Notes: generated by a model from the letters alone, not told the origin. A DNA stretch of 64,000 nucleotides from Bacillota bacterium (GCA_023407175.1 JAEYMU010000058.1:87513-151512); one strand, 5' to 3'. Shown: positions 1 to 9,133, counted from the first letter of the stretch. A program made the numbers and translations.

Positions 1-1164
1 GCCTACATGAGAAAATATGAGCTTAAGGCAGTGAACTGCTCCACGGTAAGCTATCAAAAGCAGGTGCTGTATACCGGTGAGGACATTTCCTACTATATTA
101 GCTCCTTTGAGGACTTGCCGCTTCAGGAGAAAATCGAGCTGCTGAATAAGCGCCTGGCGCAAAAGATCGCATATATCAATGAGAGCGAGCTAAGGCGTAA
201 AGAGGAAATCAGGGCAGAGGTCAATAAATTCAAAAATCATTTCGGTATTCGGAATAAGAAATACAATCTGATGGAAATATATCTGGAATTTCTGGAGGAT
301 TTAAGTGCAAATCGAAGTGAATATGGGAATATACCGATTCCTTCCCCGGAGACTATTGCACTTTTACTTCAGGAGCTTAGGAATAAATACCTTGATCTGT
401 ATGATCTTGGGATGCTGGCCTTTATCAAGAAAAGATTGAAGCAGTCACAGGATTTTGAATTTGTAAGCCATATCATCATTGATGAGGCCCAGGACTTTGG
501 AGCGGCGCTGTTTTATCTGTTTAAAAGGCTGTTTAAAAATTGTACCTATACGATTATGGGAGATGTATCCCAGAATATATATTATGATACCGGTATGAAC
601 GATTGGGAAACCTTAAAAAGAGAGGTTTTTGTATCAGAGAAGGATCGCTTCTATGTATTGGCCAAAAGCTACCGTAATACCGTGGAAATATCGGATTACG
701 CAAGCAGGGTTTTAAGAAAATGTACCTTTCAAACCTATGATATAGAACCCATCATCCGCCATGGCAGGGAGGTATCGGTAAGAAAGGTTTCAGAGGCCGG
801 CCAGCTCCTTAAGGAAACGGTGTCAATCATCGAGGAGACCCAAAGGTCGGGCTATGACACCATCGCAGTTATCTGCCGGACGGTGGAGGAGTCGGAGCGG
901 GTTCGGGACTTATTAAGAAGTCAGGTTGATATGGAACAGGGAGAGGAAGCGATGGATCATATGACCTTCCAGAATGGTGTTATGGTACTCCCTATCTATC
1001 TGACCAAGGGACTGGAGTTTGATGCAGTTATCCTCTGGAATCCTACCCAGGAGAATTACCGGCTCTGCGATGCGGATGCGAAGCTGATGTATGTAGCGAT
1101 TACCCGGGCCTTGCATGAATTATACGTGGTATACCAGGGAAAGCTGTCAGGCTTATTGGAATAA
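1..1164 (+). CDS. HelD/UvrD-type helicase, C-terminal part (5' end outside window)
   Basis: Superfamily 1 DNA/RNA translocase fragment. The frame is open from base 1, so the ATG at position 7 is probably an internal Met and the gene starts upstream of the window. Visible motifs in order: Walker B IIIDEAQDFG near residue 160, GDVSQNIYYD, SYRNTVEIS, TKGLEFDAVI and the motif VI-like VAITRALHEL close to the C-terminus. The DEAQD/GDxSQ combination with a long inserted helical region upstream resembles HelD, which releases stalled RNA polymerase, more than PcrA or RecB-like repair helicases; this subfamily choice is inference because the Walker A half is missing. It ends with TAA and is followed by a 15-bp stem-loop. 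Confidence 0.75.
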   Translation, partial: AYMRKYELKAVNCSTVSYQKQVLYTGEDISYYISSFEDLPLQEKIELLNKRLAQKIAYINESELRRKEEIRAEVNKFKNHFGIRNKKYNLMEIYLEFLEDLSANRSEYGNIPIPSPETIALLLQELRNKYLDLYDLGMLAFIKKRLKQSQDFEFVSHIIIDEAQDFGAALFYLFKRLFKNCTYTIMGDVSQNIYYDTGMNDWETLKREVFVSEKDRFYVLAKSYRNTVEISDYASRVLRKCTFQTYDIEPIIRHGREVSVRKVSEAGQLLKETVSIIEETQRSGYDTIAVICRTVEESERVRDLLRSQVDMEQGEEAMDHMTFQNGVMVLPIYLTKGLEFDAVILWNPTQENYRLCDADAKLMYVAITRALHELYVVYQGKLSGLLE

Positions 1165-1175
1165 TCTTAACCTGA

Positions 1176-1224
1176 GTGCCTCAAAAGTAATTATGGGCTT
1201 TCATCCGGTTTACTTTTGAGGCAC
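1176..1224. repeat. Perfect 15-bp inverted repeat after the helicase gene
   Basis: GTGCCTCAAAAGTAA at 1176-1190 is exactly complementary to 1210-1224, with a 19-nt loop. There is no T-run on either side, so it is at best an imperfect terminator or an mRNA 3'-end stabiliser. A related stem beginning with the same GTGCCTCAAA lies at 62282-62328. Confidence 0.7.
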
Positions 1225-1337
1225 CAGGAACCATAGATCAAAATTGCTCAGTGGCGGTAAATGCTGATAAGAATTATGGAAGGTTACCAATATTGTTGAA
1301 ATTATATATGTAATTGAAAAAATTGGTCATTGCCCTA

Positions 1338-1366
1338 TTGACAAAGCGGCCATGTACCTATATAAT
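1338..1366 (+). promoter_or_regulatory. Sigma-A promoter of the tRNA pair
   Basis: TTGACA at 1338-1343, a 17-bp spacer, then TATAAT at 1361-1366. This perfect consensus promoter lies 16 bp upstream of tRNA-Val and should drive both tRNA genes. Confidence 0.85.
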
Positions 1367-1382
1367 AAAAATACTTTCGAAA

Positions 1383-1455
1383 GGGATCTTAGCTCAGCTG
1401 GGAGAGCATCTGCCTTACAAGCAGAGGGTCATAGGTTCGAGCCCTATAGGTCCCA
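1383..1455 (+). tRNA. tRNA-Val (TAC anticodon)
   Basis: Full cloverleaf: acceptor GGGATCT pairs with AGGTCCC (one G-U), D-arm GCTC...GAGC, anticodon loop CTTACAA (anticodon TAC), T-arm with TTCGAGC loop. The 3' CCA is not encoded. It is cotranscribed with the following tRNA-Met, 23 bp downstream. Confidence 0.95.
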
Positions 1456-1478
1456 TTTTCATGCCTGGCATGAAATAC

Positions 1479-1552
1479 GGCGAAGTAGCTCAGTTGGCGA
1501 GAGCATGCGGTTCATACCCGCAGTGTCGGCGGTTCAAATCCGTCCTTCGCTA
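1479..1552 (+). tRNA. tRNA-Met (CAT anticodon)
   Basis: Cloverleaf with acceptor GGCGAAG pairing with CTTCGCT, D-arm GCTC...GAGC, anticodon loop TTCATAC and T-loop TTCAAAT. The anticodon stem lacks the three consecutive G-C pairs of initiator tRNA, so elongator Met is the default; a lysidine-modified Ile tRNA with the same CAT anticodon cannot be excluded from sequence alone. CCA is not encoded. Confidence 0.93.
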
Positions 1553-1571
1553 TTTTAATAAATACGGCTAA

Positions 1572-1619
1572 AGTCCCTGGGTTCCGTTCATTGCGGCATC
1601 CGGGGATGTTTTGTTTTAT
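1572..1619 (+). terminator. Rho-independent terminator after the tRNA genes
   Basis: A stem of TCCCTGG with CCGGGGA around a GC-rich loop is followed by TGTTTTGTTTTATT. It ends the two-tRNA transcript. Confidence 0.7.
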
Positions 1620-1639
1620 TAGGAAATTGCGTCCTATAA

Positions 1640-1739
1640 AGCAAAGCCCTCCGGGCACGATGTGCAGCTTCGCGCGCGGAACAAAAGTTGTGCTTTTGAG
1701 AATCTATTATCGCGGAAGTGTGTGAAGCACACTTTTGCT
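1640..1739. repeat. Clustered short hairpins in the tRNA-ispF gap
   Basis: Several perfect small stems are packed together: GCCC-tcc-GGGC (1646-1656), GCAC-gat-GTGC (1655-1665), AAAAG-ttgtg-CTTTT, and AAGTGTG-tgaag-CACACTT (1716-1734). They are enclosed by AGCAAA (1640-1645) pairing with TTTGCT (1734-1739). No ORF of note overlaps. The rest of the gap (1553-1968) shows only the tRNA terminator and an AT-rich stretch before ispF. Confidence 0.5.
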
Positions 1740-1968
1740 CTGGACACATGAAATATCAGCCGCCTGGTGTTCCTATGCGGCGGATAAGGTTTACAAAACC
1801 TCCGGTATAAAGTATAATGGCCTTGACTGTAAACAAAACTATAATCAATACAATAATCAATATAATAATAAATAGTACAGGGCGTGTCAGAAAACTGCTT
1901 GTGCCGGAACGCTTAGAGCACTACAATAAGTTTTCAGACACATTCTGATATCAGGAGGTATGAGATTA

Positions 1969-2526
1969 ATGAGAATCGGAACAGGATATGATGTTCATAA
2001 ATTAGTCGAGGATAGGGATTTTATTCTTGGCGGTGTTAAGATACCTTACGAAAAGGGGTTACTCGGACATTCGGATGCGGATGTCCTGGTACATGCGATT
2101 ATGGATGCTTTACTGGGCGCTGCTGCGCTTGGTGATATCGGAAAGCATTTTCCCGATACTGACCCGGCCTACCGGGGGATATCCAGTATTGAATTACTAA
2201 AGAAGGTTAAGGTACTGCTTGAGGATAAGCTCTATTTCATCGAGAATATAGATGCCACTGTCATAGCCCAGAAGCCAAAGCTGGCTGACTATCTGCCGGA
2301 GATGGTCAGGAATATTGCGGCTGCCCTTTCCCTTGAGGAGGAGCGTATAAATATCAAAGCCACCACAGAGGAAGGACTGGGATTTACCGGGGCAGGACTG
2401 GGTATTGCGGCAAATGCAGTATGCTTATTGGAAAGTATGATGGATTATCAGTATAATGTTACACCCGACAGCAGTACCGCAAGGAATTGCGCAGGCTGCA
2501 GCGGCTGTTCGAAACGTCAGAATTGA
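1969..2526 (+). CDS. ispF: 2-C-methyl-D-erythritol 2,4-cyclodiphosphate synthase
   Basis: Cyclises CDP-methylerythritol phosphate to MEcPP in the non-mevalonate isoprenoid pathway; cytosolic trimer. The family signature is intact: GTGYDVHKL at the N-terminus (metal-binding Asp and His), [18 protein letters not shown], and [12 protein letters not shown]. The ATG at 1969 is preferred over the one at 1960 because the AGGAGG at 1953-1958 is 10 nt away, versus one nt for the earlier ATG. The protein is 185 residues, about 25-30 longer than usual; the extra C-terminal tail ends in a CAGCSGC cysteine cluster. No isoprenoid gene neighbours it, so it is probably a single-gene unit. Confidence 0.95.
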   Translation: MRIGTGYDVHKLVEDRDFILGGVKIPYEKGLLGHSDADVLVHAIMDALLGAAALGDIGKHFPDTDPAYRGISSIELLKKVKVLLEDKLYFIENIDATVIAQKPKLADYLPEMVRNIAAALSLEEERINIKATTEEGLGFTGAGLGIAANAVCLLESMMDYQYNVTPDSSTARNCAGCSGCSKRQN

Positions 2527-2528
2527 TA

Positions 2529-2557
2529 TTGACAAAATTAATCAATATGCATACAAT
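2529..2557 (+). promoter_or_regulatory. Sigma-A promoter of the cysE-cysS-mrnC operon
   Basis: TTGACA at 2529-2534, 17-bp spacer, TACAAT at 2552-2557. It sits immediately upstream of the T-box leader. Confidence 0.8.
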
Positions 2558-2561
2558 AATA

Positions 2562-2828
2562 ACATACTTCAAGCATTATATATTTCAAAGGCAATGAACG
2601 GAAAAGTAGCTCATAAATAGTATCAGAGATAGAATGTCACTGGCTGAAAGCATTCTTTACGAAAGTATGAGTGAAGTGCATCCGGGAGCTGGTTCGGTGA
2701 GGCAATTGCTTAGCCGGGCACGGTAGCAGCCGTTATCTGTATAAGATGTATGAGCCTTTGGTTTTGGGAGCATACAAGTAGAGTGGAACCGCGTATAACC
2801 GCCTCTATTATATAGAGACGGTTTTTTT
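2562..2828 (+). promoter_or_regulatory. T-box leader, predicted cysteine-specific
   Basis: The conserved T-box sequence AGAGTGGAACCGCG is at 2780-2793, directly followed by a terminator stem (ACCGCCTCTA with TAGAGACGGT) and a run of seven T at 2822-2828. Upstream lies a long structured leader. A TGC triplet near 2677, within GAAGTGCATCC, is a reasonable specifier codon, matching the downstream genes for cysteine synthesis and charging. T-boxes bind uncharged tRNA and favour the antiterminator, so the operon should be induced on cysteine shortage. The 5' boundary and exact specifier position are estimates. Confidence 0.88.
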
Positions 2829-2857
2829 ATGTTAAATTTCATTAAGGGGATGTAAAA

Positions 2858-3562
2858 ATGGGCATCATTAAGTATATCAAGGATGAGATGCAGATTATCA
2901 AGGAACGTGATCCTGCGATTAAAACACCTCTTGAGGTATTCCTTTATCCAAGCTTTAAAGCGATCCTTCGTTACCGGATTGCACACCACTTGTATAAAAA
3001 GAAGCATTTTTTCCTGGCCCGGTGGTATTCCCAAAGGACAGTAAGGAAAACAGGAATTGAGATACATCCGGGGGCAACCATAGGAAGGGGCTTATTCATA
3101 GACCACGGACATGGGGTTGTAATCGGGGAAACCGCCATTGTCGGAGATAACGTTACCCTGTATCAGGGTGTTACGCTTGGCGGAACCGGCAAGGAGCAGG
3201 GAAAACGCCATCCCACCGTCGGCAATAATGTTATGATCAGCGCGGGAGCCAAGATATTGGGGTCTTTTACGATTGGAGAGAATTCCAAGATTGGTGCGGG
3301 CTCCGTCGTCCTTACCGAGGTACCGTCCAATTCAACTGTGGTAGGTGTTCCCGGACGGGTTGTTAAAATGAATAATATCAGAATTCCCAGAGAGGATATG
3401 GATCAGATACATTTTCCTGACCCGCTGCAAAGAGATATCGTGAATTTACAGAATGAGAATGTCTGTTTAAGACATGAGCTGAAATATGTTTACGGCAAGC
3501 TGGACCGCCTGGAGGCGGAATTAGAGAATTTAAAAATAACAAAACCGGAGGAAATGAGATGA
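2858..3562 (+). CDS. cysE: Serine O-acetyltransferase
   Basis: Makes O-acetylserine from serine and acetyl-CoA, the committed step of cysteine synthesis. The 234-residue protein has the short N-terminal helical domain and a left-handed beta-helix of hexapeptide repeats from about residue 65, including GGTGKEQGKRHP (near residue 107) and GAKILGSFTIGENSKIGAGS. The C-terminal 40 residues are helical and charged. Its stop overlaps the cysS start (ATGA), so translation is coupled. Control by the upstream cysteine T-box is evident. Confidence 0.95.
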   Translation: MGIIKYIKDEMQIIKERDPAIKTPLEVFLYPSFKAILRYRIAHHLYKKKHFFLARWYSQRTVRKTGIEIHPGATIGRGLFIDHGHGVVIGETAIVGDNVTLYQGVTLGGTGKEQGKRHPTVGNNVMISAGAKILGSFTIGENSKIGAGSVVLTEVPSNSTVVGVPGRVVKMNNIRIPREDMDQIHFPDPLQRDIVNLQNENVCLRHELKYVYGKLDRLEAELENLKITKPEEMR

Positions 3563-4962
3563 AGATTTATAATACGCTGACACAGAAAAAAGAAGAGTTT
3601 ATTCCCTTGGAGGAAGGAAAAGTAAGAATGTATGTCTGCGGGCCGACCGTATATAATTATATTCATATCGGTAACGCCAGACCGGCAATTTTGTTTGATA
3701 CCTTCCGAAGATATCTGGAATACCGCGGTTACGACGTAAATTATGTCTCAAACTTTACAGACGTTGATGATAGAATTATTAAAAAGGCAAATGAAGAGGG
3801 AGTCAGTGCCTCCGAGATTTCCGAGCGTTATATCAGGGAATTCAAAACGGACATGAAGGCACTGAACATTAAGGAGGCTACCCACCATCCCAAGGCTACC
3901 GAGGAAATTGACGGAATGATCGAGATGATAGACACCCTGATTAAGAAGGGCCATGCCTATGAGAAGAATGGAACGGTATACTTTCGGACGAGAAGCTTCA
4001 CTCCCTACGGTAAATTATCCAAGAAGAAGCTGGATGATCTGGAGGCGGGAATCCGTATTGCAGTAAGTGAGGAGAAGGAGGACCCCATGGATTTCGTGCT
4101 CTGGAAGCCAAAGAAGGAGGGGGAGCCTTACTGGACCTCCCCCTGGAGTGAGGGACGTCCCGGCTGGCATATTGAATGTTCCGTTATGAGCCGGAAGTAT
4201 CTGGGAGAGCAGATTGATATTCATGCCGGAGGTGAAGACCTTGTATTCCCCCACCATGAAAATGAAATAGCACAGAGTGAGGCGGCTAACGGAAAGGAGT
4301 TTTCCAGATACTGGATGCACAATGCCTTTATCAATATCGACAATAAGAAAATGTCCAAATCGGAGGGGAACTTCTTTACAGTACGTGAAATCTGCGAGCA
4401 ATACGATCCCCAGGTAGTGCGCTTCTTTATCCTGAATTCCCATTACCGCAGTCCGCTCAATTTCAGCAAGGAGCTGATAGAGGCCGCCAGGAATTCCTTA
4501 ACCAGAATCCTTACCTCCATCGGACAATTGAAGCATTTGCTGGACAGCGGCGCCCTGAAGAGGGAATTTACCGCTTCGGATGAGGAGCTGATTCTTACAG
4601 AGGCCGAGGCACTGAATCGTAAATTCATGGATGCCATGGAGGACGATTTTAATACCGCCGATGCCATTGCCGCAATCTTTGAGCTGGTAAAGCTTGCGAA
4701 TACGAATTGCACCGGAGACAGCAGCACCGGCTTTGTTAAGCTGTTCTATGATAGGCTTGTTAATCTGTGCGATATTCTTGGGATTAAAACCGAGCAGGAA
4801 GAGGAGCTTCTGGATGCAGATATTGAAAAACTGATCGAGGACAGGCAAACGGCAAGAAAGAATAAGGATTTTGCCAGGGCTGATGAAATCAGGAAGCTTC
4901 TTCTCGAGAAGGGTATTGTACTGGAGGATACCAGAGAGGGTGTCAGATGGAAACGAAGCTAA
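3559..4962 (+). CDS. cysS: Cysteinyl-tRNA synthetase
   Basis: Class I synthetase charging tRNA-Cys. The 467-residue protein carries the zinc ligand Cys27 in [10 protein letters not shown], the HIGN version of the HIGH motif at 36-39, [10 protein letters not shown] with another zinc ligand, HHENEIAQ and KMSKS at 264-268. Length is normal. It overlaps cysE by 4 nt and mrnC by 16 nt, so the three genes form one T-box-controlled operon. Confidence 0.97.
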   Translation: MKIYNTLTQKKEEFIPLEEGKVRMYVCGPTVYNYIHIGNARPAILFDTFRRYLEYRGYDVNYVSNFTDVDDRIIKKANEEGVSASEISERYIREFKTDMKALNIKEATHHPKATEEIDGMIEMIDTLIKKGHAYEKNGTVYFRTRSFTPYGKLSKKKLDDLEAGIRIAVSEEKEDPMDFVLWKPKKEGEPYWTSPWSEGRPGWHIECSVMSRKYLGEQIDIHAGGEDLVFPHHENEIAQSEAANGKEFSRYWMHNAFINIDNKKMSKSEGNFFTVREICEQYDPQVVRFFILNSHYRSPLNFSKELIEAARNSLTRILTSIGQLKHLLDSGALKREFTASDEELILTEAEALNRKFMDAMEDDFNTADAIAAIFELVKLANTNCTGDSSTGFVKLFYDRLVNLCDILGIKTEQEEELLDADIEKLIEDRQTARKNKDFARADEIRKLLLEKGIVLEDTREGVRWKRS

Positions 4963-5399
4963 CAAATGGGGAAGATAATATAGGTATCTGCCAGTATATT
5001 AGGAGTTCACTTAAGCTGCCGGAAACGGATATCAGGACCTATTCACCCCTGACGCTTGCCTTTATCGGGGATTCGATCTTTGATCTGATTATCCGTACTG
5101 CGGTGGTGGAGGGAGGCAATGCTCCGGTCAATAAGCTTCATAAGCAGGCCTCGAAGCTGGTTCAGGCCTCGGCACAGGCACAGCTTTATCACACCATCAA
5201 GGAGCAATTGACTGCGGAGGAATTGTCGATATTCAAACGGGGACGGAATGCCAAGTCCTTTACGACAGCGAAGAATGCCGGAGTGGTGGAATACCGTACT
5301 GCTACCGGACTGGAGGCACTGGTAGGTTACCTGTATCTGACAGATCAGATGGACCGTTTGATGGAATTAATAAAATCGCATGTGATAGATCATGAATAG
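4947..5399 (+). CDS. mrnC: Mini-ribonuclease III
   Basis: Double-strand-specific RNase of the Mini-III type, which in Bacillus matures 23S rRNA. The 150-residue protein is essentially an RNase III catalytic domain without a dsRNA-binding domain: YSPLTLAFIGDSIFDLIIR near residue 30 holds the catalytic acidic region, and TGLEALVGYLYL near residue 122 holds the second. Linkage to cysS is a common arrangement in Firmicutes. The start lies inside the cysS 3' end. Confidence 0.92.
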   Translation: METKLTNGEDNIGICQYIRSSLKLPETDIRTYSPLTLAFIGDSIFDLIIRTAVVEGGNAPVNKLHKQASKLVQASAQAQLYHTIKEQLTAEELSIFKRGRNAKSFTTAKNAGVVEYRTATGLEALVGYLYLTDQMDRLMELIKSHVIDHE

Positions 5400-5404
5400 A
5401 AAAG

Positions 5405-5446
5405 GGCCGTATTCATTCAAAAATGAGCGAATATGGCTCTTTTTTG
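5405..5446 (+). terminator. Terminator of the cysE-cysS-mrnC operon
   Basis: GGGCCGTATTCATTC (5405-5419) pairs with GAGCGAATATGGCTC (5426-5440), followed by six T. A small AGGAC-ATTAC-GTCCT hairpin follows at 5449-5463. Confidence 0.9.
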
Positions 5447-5696
5447 TAGGACATTACGTCCTATTACATAAAAAGCATACAGAGAATTGGTAATTAGATA
5501 TGGATATATTGGAACCCGGCGGGATTTTATTACGTCTAATTATCAGACAGAATACAGGAACGATATCAGACATAAGATTTATACCAGACACTGGAATGCG
5601 GATTGGTAATTCATGAATTATGGCTGCACTGCAAGCGCTGAAGGAAAAGGAATGTGATTAAGGGGGATGCGCAGTAGTGCAAGAATGGAGGAGTTT

Positions 5697-6812
5697 ATGA
5701 AAAAGGGAAGGGTACTCTCGGTAATTTGTTTTGTATTAATTATGGTTTTGCTGTTGTCGGCATGCGCAAGTAAGGGAATGAATTCCGCAACGGATACAAG
5801 CAGTCCCGAGGTCAGCTCCAGCTCATACGGCAGTAGCATGGGATATGACAGCCTCACCAATGAGAAAGGTGATACCGAAGCGGCAGTTGCTCCGGGTGAA
5901 GCAGATTATGGAACAGCGGACAGCCAGACGGAAAACAGCAGTGATGAGGACATTAATAATTCCGCTGCTCTGACTACGGGGGATTTAGAGGCACAGTCAC
6001 AGGAAAAAATCATTAAGAATTATTATCTTGATATTGAGACACAGGATTTTGATCAGCTAATTACAAATATCAACGATCAGATCAAAAGCCTTGGAGGATA
6101 TGTAGAAAGCTCCTCCATCGGCGGAAAGAGCTTCTATGAAAGCAATGTAACCCGAAGGGGCAGCATTGTGGCAAGAATTCCCACGGACAGGGCAGACGAA
6201 TTTGTGAATACGGTGGATGAAACCGCTAATGTCACGAATAACCAAAGCTCAACGAAAAACGTTACACTTGACTATGTTGATACGCAGAGTAAGATTGAGG
6301 CTCTGAAAATCGAACAGGAAAGATTATATGCAATACTGGAGAAGGCGGAGGATTTGGATAGCGTAATAACCCTTGAGAGCCGTTTAAGTGATATCCGGTA
6401 TGAGCTTGAGAATTATGAAAGCCAGCTTCGGGTTTATGATAACCAGGTTCAGTACAGCACTATAACGATGGAGATTCAGGAGGTTGAACGGATTACTCCC
6501 GATACCAAGGAAAAGCCTACCTTTGTCAGCAGAATTCAAAATGGATTCAGTGATACCCTTTATAATATCAGCGAGGGCTTTCAGAATTTTATGGTCTGGT
6601 TGATTGTAAATCTGCCCTATTTGTTGATCTGGGGCATTATAATATTTATCATAATTATGGTCGTACGCAGATATATAAGAAAAACAGGAGGGAAGAAGCA
6701 TATAACCGCTGCTCCCTTCCCTGCCGGACAGGATAGTGCAGTGCAGTCAACGGTGAATTCACAGAAACAGGAAAATACAAACCCGAAGAGTGGCAACGGG
6801 CCTGCGGAGTAA
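5697..6812 (+). CDS. DUF4349-type membrane-anchored lipoprotein
   Basis: Predicted surface lipoprotein: MKKGRVLSVICFVLIMV followed by the lipobox LSAC, then a Ser/Asp/Glu-rich linker (about 30-110). The conserved domain (about 115-270) contains IKNYYLDIETQDFDQL, GGYVESSSI, RIPTDRADEFV and a coiled-coil stretch near residue 200. One transmembrane segment lies near residue 300 (LIVNLPYLLIWGIIIFIIIM), with a basic, then low-complexity tail. This layout matches DUF4349 proteins, whose function is unknown. The start at 5697 has GGAGGAG four bases upstream; the longer upstream frame lacks one. It appears monocistronic. Confidence 0.8.
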   Translation: MKKGRVLSVICFVLIMVLLLSACASKGMNSATDTSSPEVSSSSYGSSMGYDSLTNEKGDTEAAVAPGEADYGTADSQTENSSDEDINNSAALTTGDLEAQSQEKIIKNYYLDIETQDFDQLITNINDQIKSLGGYVESSSIGGKSFYESNVTRRGSIVARIPTDRADEFVNTVDETANVTNNQSSTKNVTLDYVDTQSKIEALKIEQERLYAILEKAEDLDSVITLESRLSDIRYELENYESQLRVYDNQVQYSTITMEIQEVERITPDTKEKPTFVSRIQNGFSDTLYNISEGFQNFMVWLIVNLPYLLIWGIIIFIIIMVVRRYIRKTGGKKHITAAPFPAGQDSAVQSTVNSQKQENTNPKSGNGPAE

Positions 6813-6876
6813 AAATGAAGCAAAGGAATCTGCCGGAGTGTATTTACACTCTGGGGAGACAACGAAAAAATGGATG

Positions 6877-6928
6877 AGTTGTCGCGCGAGTACGTTTTTA
6901 ATCGAACTGGCGCGACGGCTCTTTTTTT
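6877..6928 (+). terminator. Terminator between the lipoprotein gene and dinB
   Basis: GAGTTGTCGCGC (6877-6888) pairs with GCGCGACGGCTC (6910-6921, two G-U pairs), followed by T7. Confidence 0.88.
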
Positions 6929-7055
6929 CTATGGTAGGCTGCTGCAGTCCTTCTGTGCTATAATAAGAGAAACGGAATTAAGAATAATAGAAGCAAAGAA
7001 GTTAAAGAATATATAAAAGCCAGAGCAGTAATTGGATATGGGAGAAATCGGGGTG

Positions 7056-8264
7056 ATGATGATGGAAAAGATAATATTTCATGTAGATGTAAACTCGGCT
7101 TATTTAAGCTGGGAAGCAGTGAACCGCCTAAAGGCCGGGGAAGAGCCGGATCTGCGTGAAATACCCTCTGTGGTGGCCGGAGACAGGAATAAAAGGCATG
7201 GTGTAATTCTTGCAAAATCCATTCCCGCCAAAAAATATGGGATACGGACAGGAGAACCCCTTGTAGATGCCTTAAAAAAATGTCCCGAGCTTGTTCTGGT
7301 ACCGCCGAATCACCGCCTCTATGAAGAATATTCTCATGACTTTATTCGTATTTTAAATGATTTTTCACCCTGTGTGGAACAGTGCTCCATTGATGAGGCC
7401 TATTGCGATATGACCGGAATGTCCAACTTGTTCGGCCCTCCTGTGGAAGCTGCCCTAAGGCTTAAGGACCGTATCAAAAGGGAACTGGGCTTTACGGTTA
7501 ATGTAGGAATTTCAAATAATAAGCTTCTGGCAAAGATGGCCTCCGATTTTCAAAAGCCGGATAAGGTGCATACTTTGTATCCGGAGGAAATCGAGGATAA
7601 GATGTGGGCCCTTCCGGTAGGGGAGCTATACTTCGTTGGGAAATCCACAGTAAAAAAGCTGGGTGAACTCGGTATCTATACCATCGGGGATTTAGCAAAG
7701 ACGGATATTGGGATACTGCGCTCCCATCTTAAGAAGCATGGAGAGATAATTCACAGCTTTGCGAATGGGATCGATGCCTCGCTGCTGTCCCAGGAGGAGG
7801 TTAAGAATAAGGGCTATAGTAATTCCACGACGATTGCCTTTGATGTGGAGGAGGATTCCACCGCTAAAAGGATTCTTCTTACCCTGGCGGAAAATGTGGC
7901 GGTACGGCTTCGCAGTGACGGTGTAATGGCTAATATGGTATCGGTCAGCATTATTGATGCGGATTTCAGGCATAGCTCCCATCAGACCACCTTGCTTAGT
8001 CCGACCCATAATGCGGATGATATTCATAAGGCAGCAGCTATGCTGTTTGATGAGCTGTGGGACGGTTCACCGATTCGTAATCTGGGTATCCAGGCCGGTA
8101 AGGTAGTTTCTGACACAGCCGGGCGTCAGATGAATTTATTTGGGCTCGAAACCGACGATAAGAAGGAGAAGCTGGACAAGGCAATCGACAGAATCCGTGA
8201 CCGGTATGGCTATGGAGCGATTCAAAGGGCAAGTCTGACCGACCGGAATAAGGATAATGTTTGA
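7056..8264 (+). CDS. dinB: DNA polymerase IV (Y-family)
   Basis: Translesion polymerase lacking proofreading. Catalytic motifs are present: FHVDVNSAYLSWEA near the N-terminus and CSIDEAYCDMT (the Asp-Glu pair) near residue 100. The thumb region GISNNKLLAKMASDFQKPD and a little-finger domain follow. The final part includes MNLFG near residue 370, a possible beta-clamp-binding element. The start could be any of three consecutive ATGs at 7056-7064; a GGGAG lies upstream. About 402 residues, normal for the family. No LexA-type box was recognised by eye. Confidence 0.93.
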   Translation: MMMEKIIFHVDVNSAYLSWEAVNRLKAGEEPDLREIPSVVAGDRNKRHGVILAKSIPAKKYGIRTGEPLVDALKKCPELVLVPPNHRLYEEYSHDFIRILNDFSPCVEQCSIDEAYCDMTGMSNLFGPPVEAALRLKDRIKRELGFTVNVGISNNKLLAKMASDFQKPDKVHTLYPEEIEDKMWALPVGELYFVGKSTVKKLGELGIYTIGDLAKTDIGILRSHLKKHGEIIHSFANGIDASLLSQEEVKNKGYSNSTTIAFDVEEDSTAKRILLTLAENVAVRLRSDGVMANMVSVSIIDADFRHSSHQTTLLSPTHNADDIHKAAAMLFDELWDGSPIRNLGIQAGKVVSDTAGRQMNLFGLETDDKKEKLDKAIDRIRDRYGYGAIQRASLTDRNKDNV

Positions 8265-8350
8265 GGCTTGTTCTTTTCCGTCGATAATTTGTACTTGTTT
8301 TATATGGAAATATATGTAAAACTGTGCTAACCTGTTTGTGACGAGCTGTA

Positions 8351-8472
8351 TGATCAAAGCGTCAAAAGCACCTATGGTGCTTTCCGGATGCAATCTATTG
8401 TTATGCAAGCTGGCTTGCAATAACAACAGATTGTATTCGGGAGCTGCGTAGCAGCCTTTGATGCTTTAATCA
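8351..8472. repeat. Four-way-junction-like hairpin cluster
   Basis: An outer stem (8351-8367 with 8456-8472, 14 of 17 complementary) encloses three hairpins: AAAGCACC-tat-GGTGCTTT (8365-8383), a long near-perfect stem between about 8388-8410 and 8413-8436, and GCTGC-gta-GCAGC (8443-8455). It lies in the 282-bp gap between dinB and the next gene. It could be a structured RNA, a MITE-like repeat or a decayed element; sequence alone does not decide. Confidence 0.6.
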
Positions 8473-8546
8473 TCTGTATAAGTCAGATGCAGTTTGCGCA
8501 TAGTCATCCCGGAAAAGCTGAAAACATGCGCAGGAATGGAGGAAAA

Positions 8547-8954
8547 ATGAGAGGCTTTCTGTTATGCCTGCTCCTCATTCTTAAGATACCCGTTCCCATG
8601 GACGAGCTAATTCATGGCATTCCAGAGGTCATCATTGCAGAGATCAGACATGGAGGTTTTGAGCAGGCCCTGTCGCCTATGGAGGCTTTAGATTTGGTAA
8701 AGGAACGGTACGCAGCCAATTTTGATAAAGTATATGAAGCTTCTGAGGATGAATATTATTATAAGCTGGCCTCCGCCGATTATTATCTGGTATATGAGGG
8801 AGAGACTGCAGCAGGCGGGGATTATCTGATCCATCTGTATGAATTTGTTGTGGATGAGCCGGAGACCGGTATGGGACACACAGTGACCTATGGCTGGTTC
8901 AGTGTAGACCGTGTAAGCCGCAGGATAATAGAGAAGTCTGAAATAATAAATTGA
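8547..8954 (+). CDS. Small orphan protein with hydrophobic N-terminus
   Basis: Not recognised. The 135-residue product starts at the ATG with GGAGG at 8538-8542; the in-frame ATG further upstream lacks one. It opens with MRGFLLCLLLILKIPVPM, a short hydrophobic segment that could be a signal or anchor, followed by an acidic, tyrosine-rich domain (DEYYYKLASADYYLVYEGE) and TYGWFSVDRVSRRII at the end. The pattern resembles small secreted beta-rich domains, but no family can be named. Confidence 0.6.
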   Translation: MRGFLLCLLLILKIPVPMDELIHGIPEVIIAEIRHGGFEQALSPMEALDLVKERYAANFDKVYEASEDEYYYKLASADYYLVYEGETAAGGDYLIHLYEFVVDEPETGMGHTVTYGWFSVDRVSRRIIEKSEIIN

Positions 8955-9133
8955 CAATTAGTCATTCCGTCATAAGACAGTATGTGCTTAGAAGCATGGC
9001 GCAGCGTAAAAGCTACGCCATTTCCTCATGTACCGGGGGTATTCAGTTCTGGCATTACTGCCATTGGAAGGCCCTTAAAAGCACGCATTTTATTAACCTA
9101 CCAATCCCTATTAGGGGTAAAACCATCCGTATT

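Noticed and set aside
1314..1571. Open frames across the tRNA pair
   Set aside because: They run through tRNA-Val and tRNA-Met, which have complete cloverleaf structures and a dedicated promoter.
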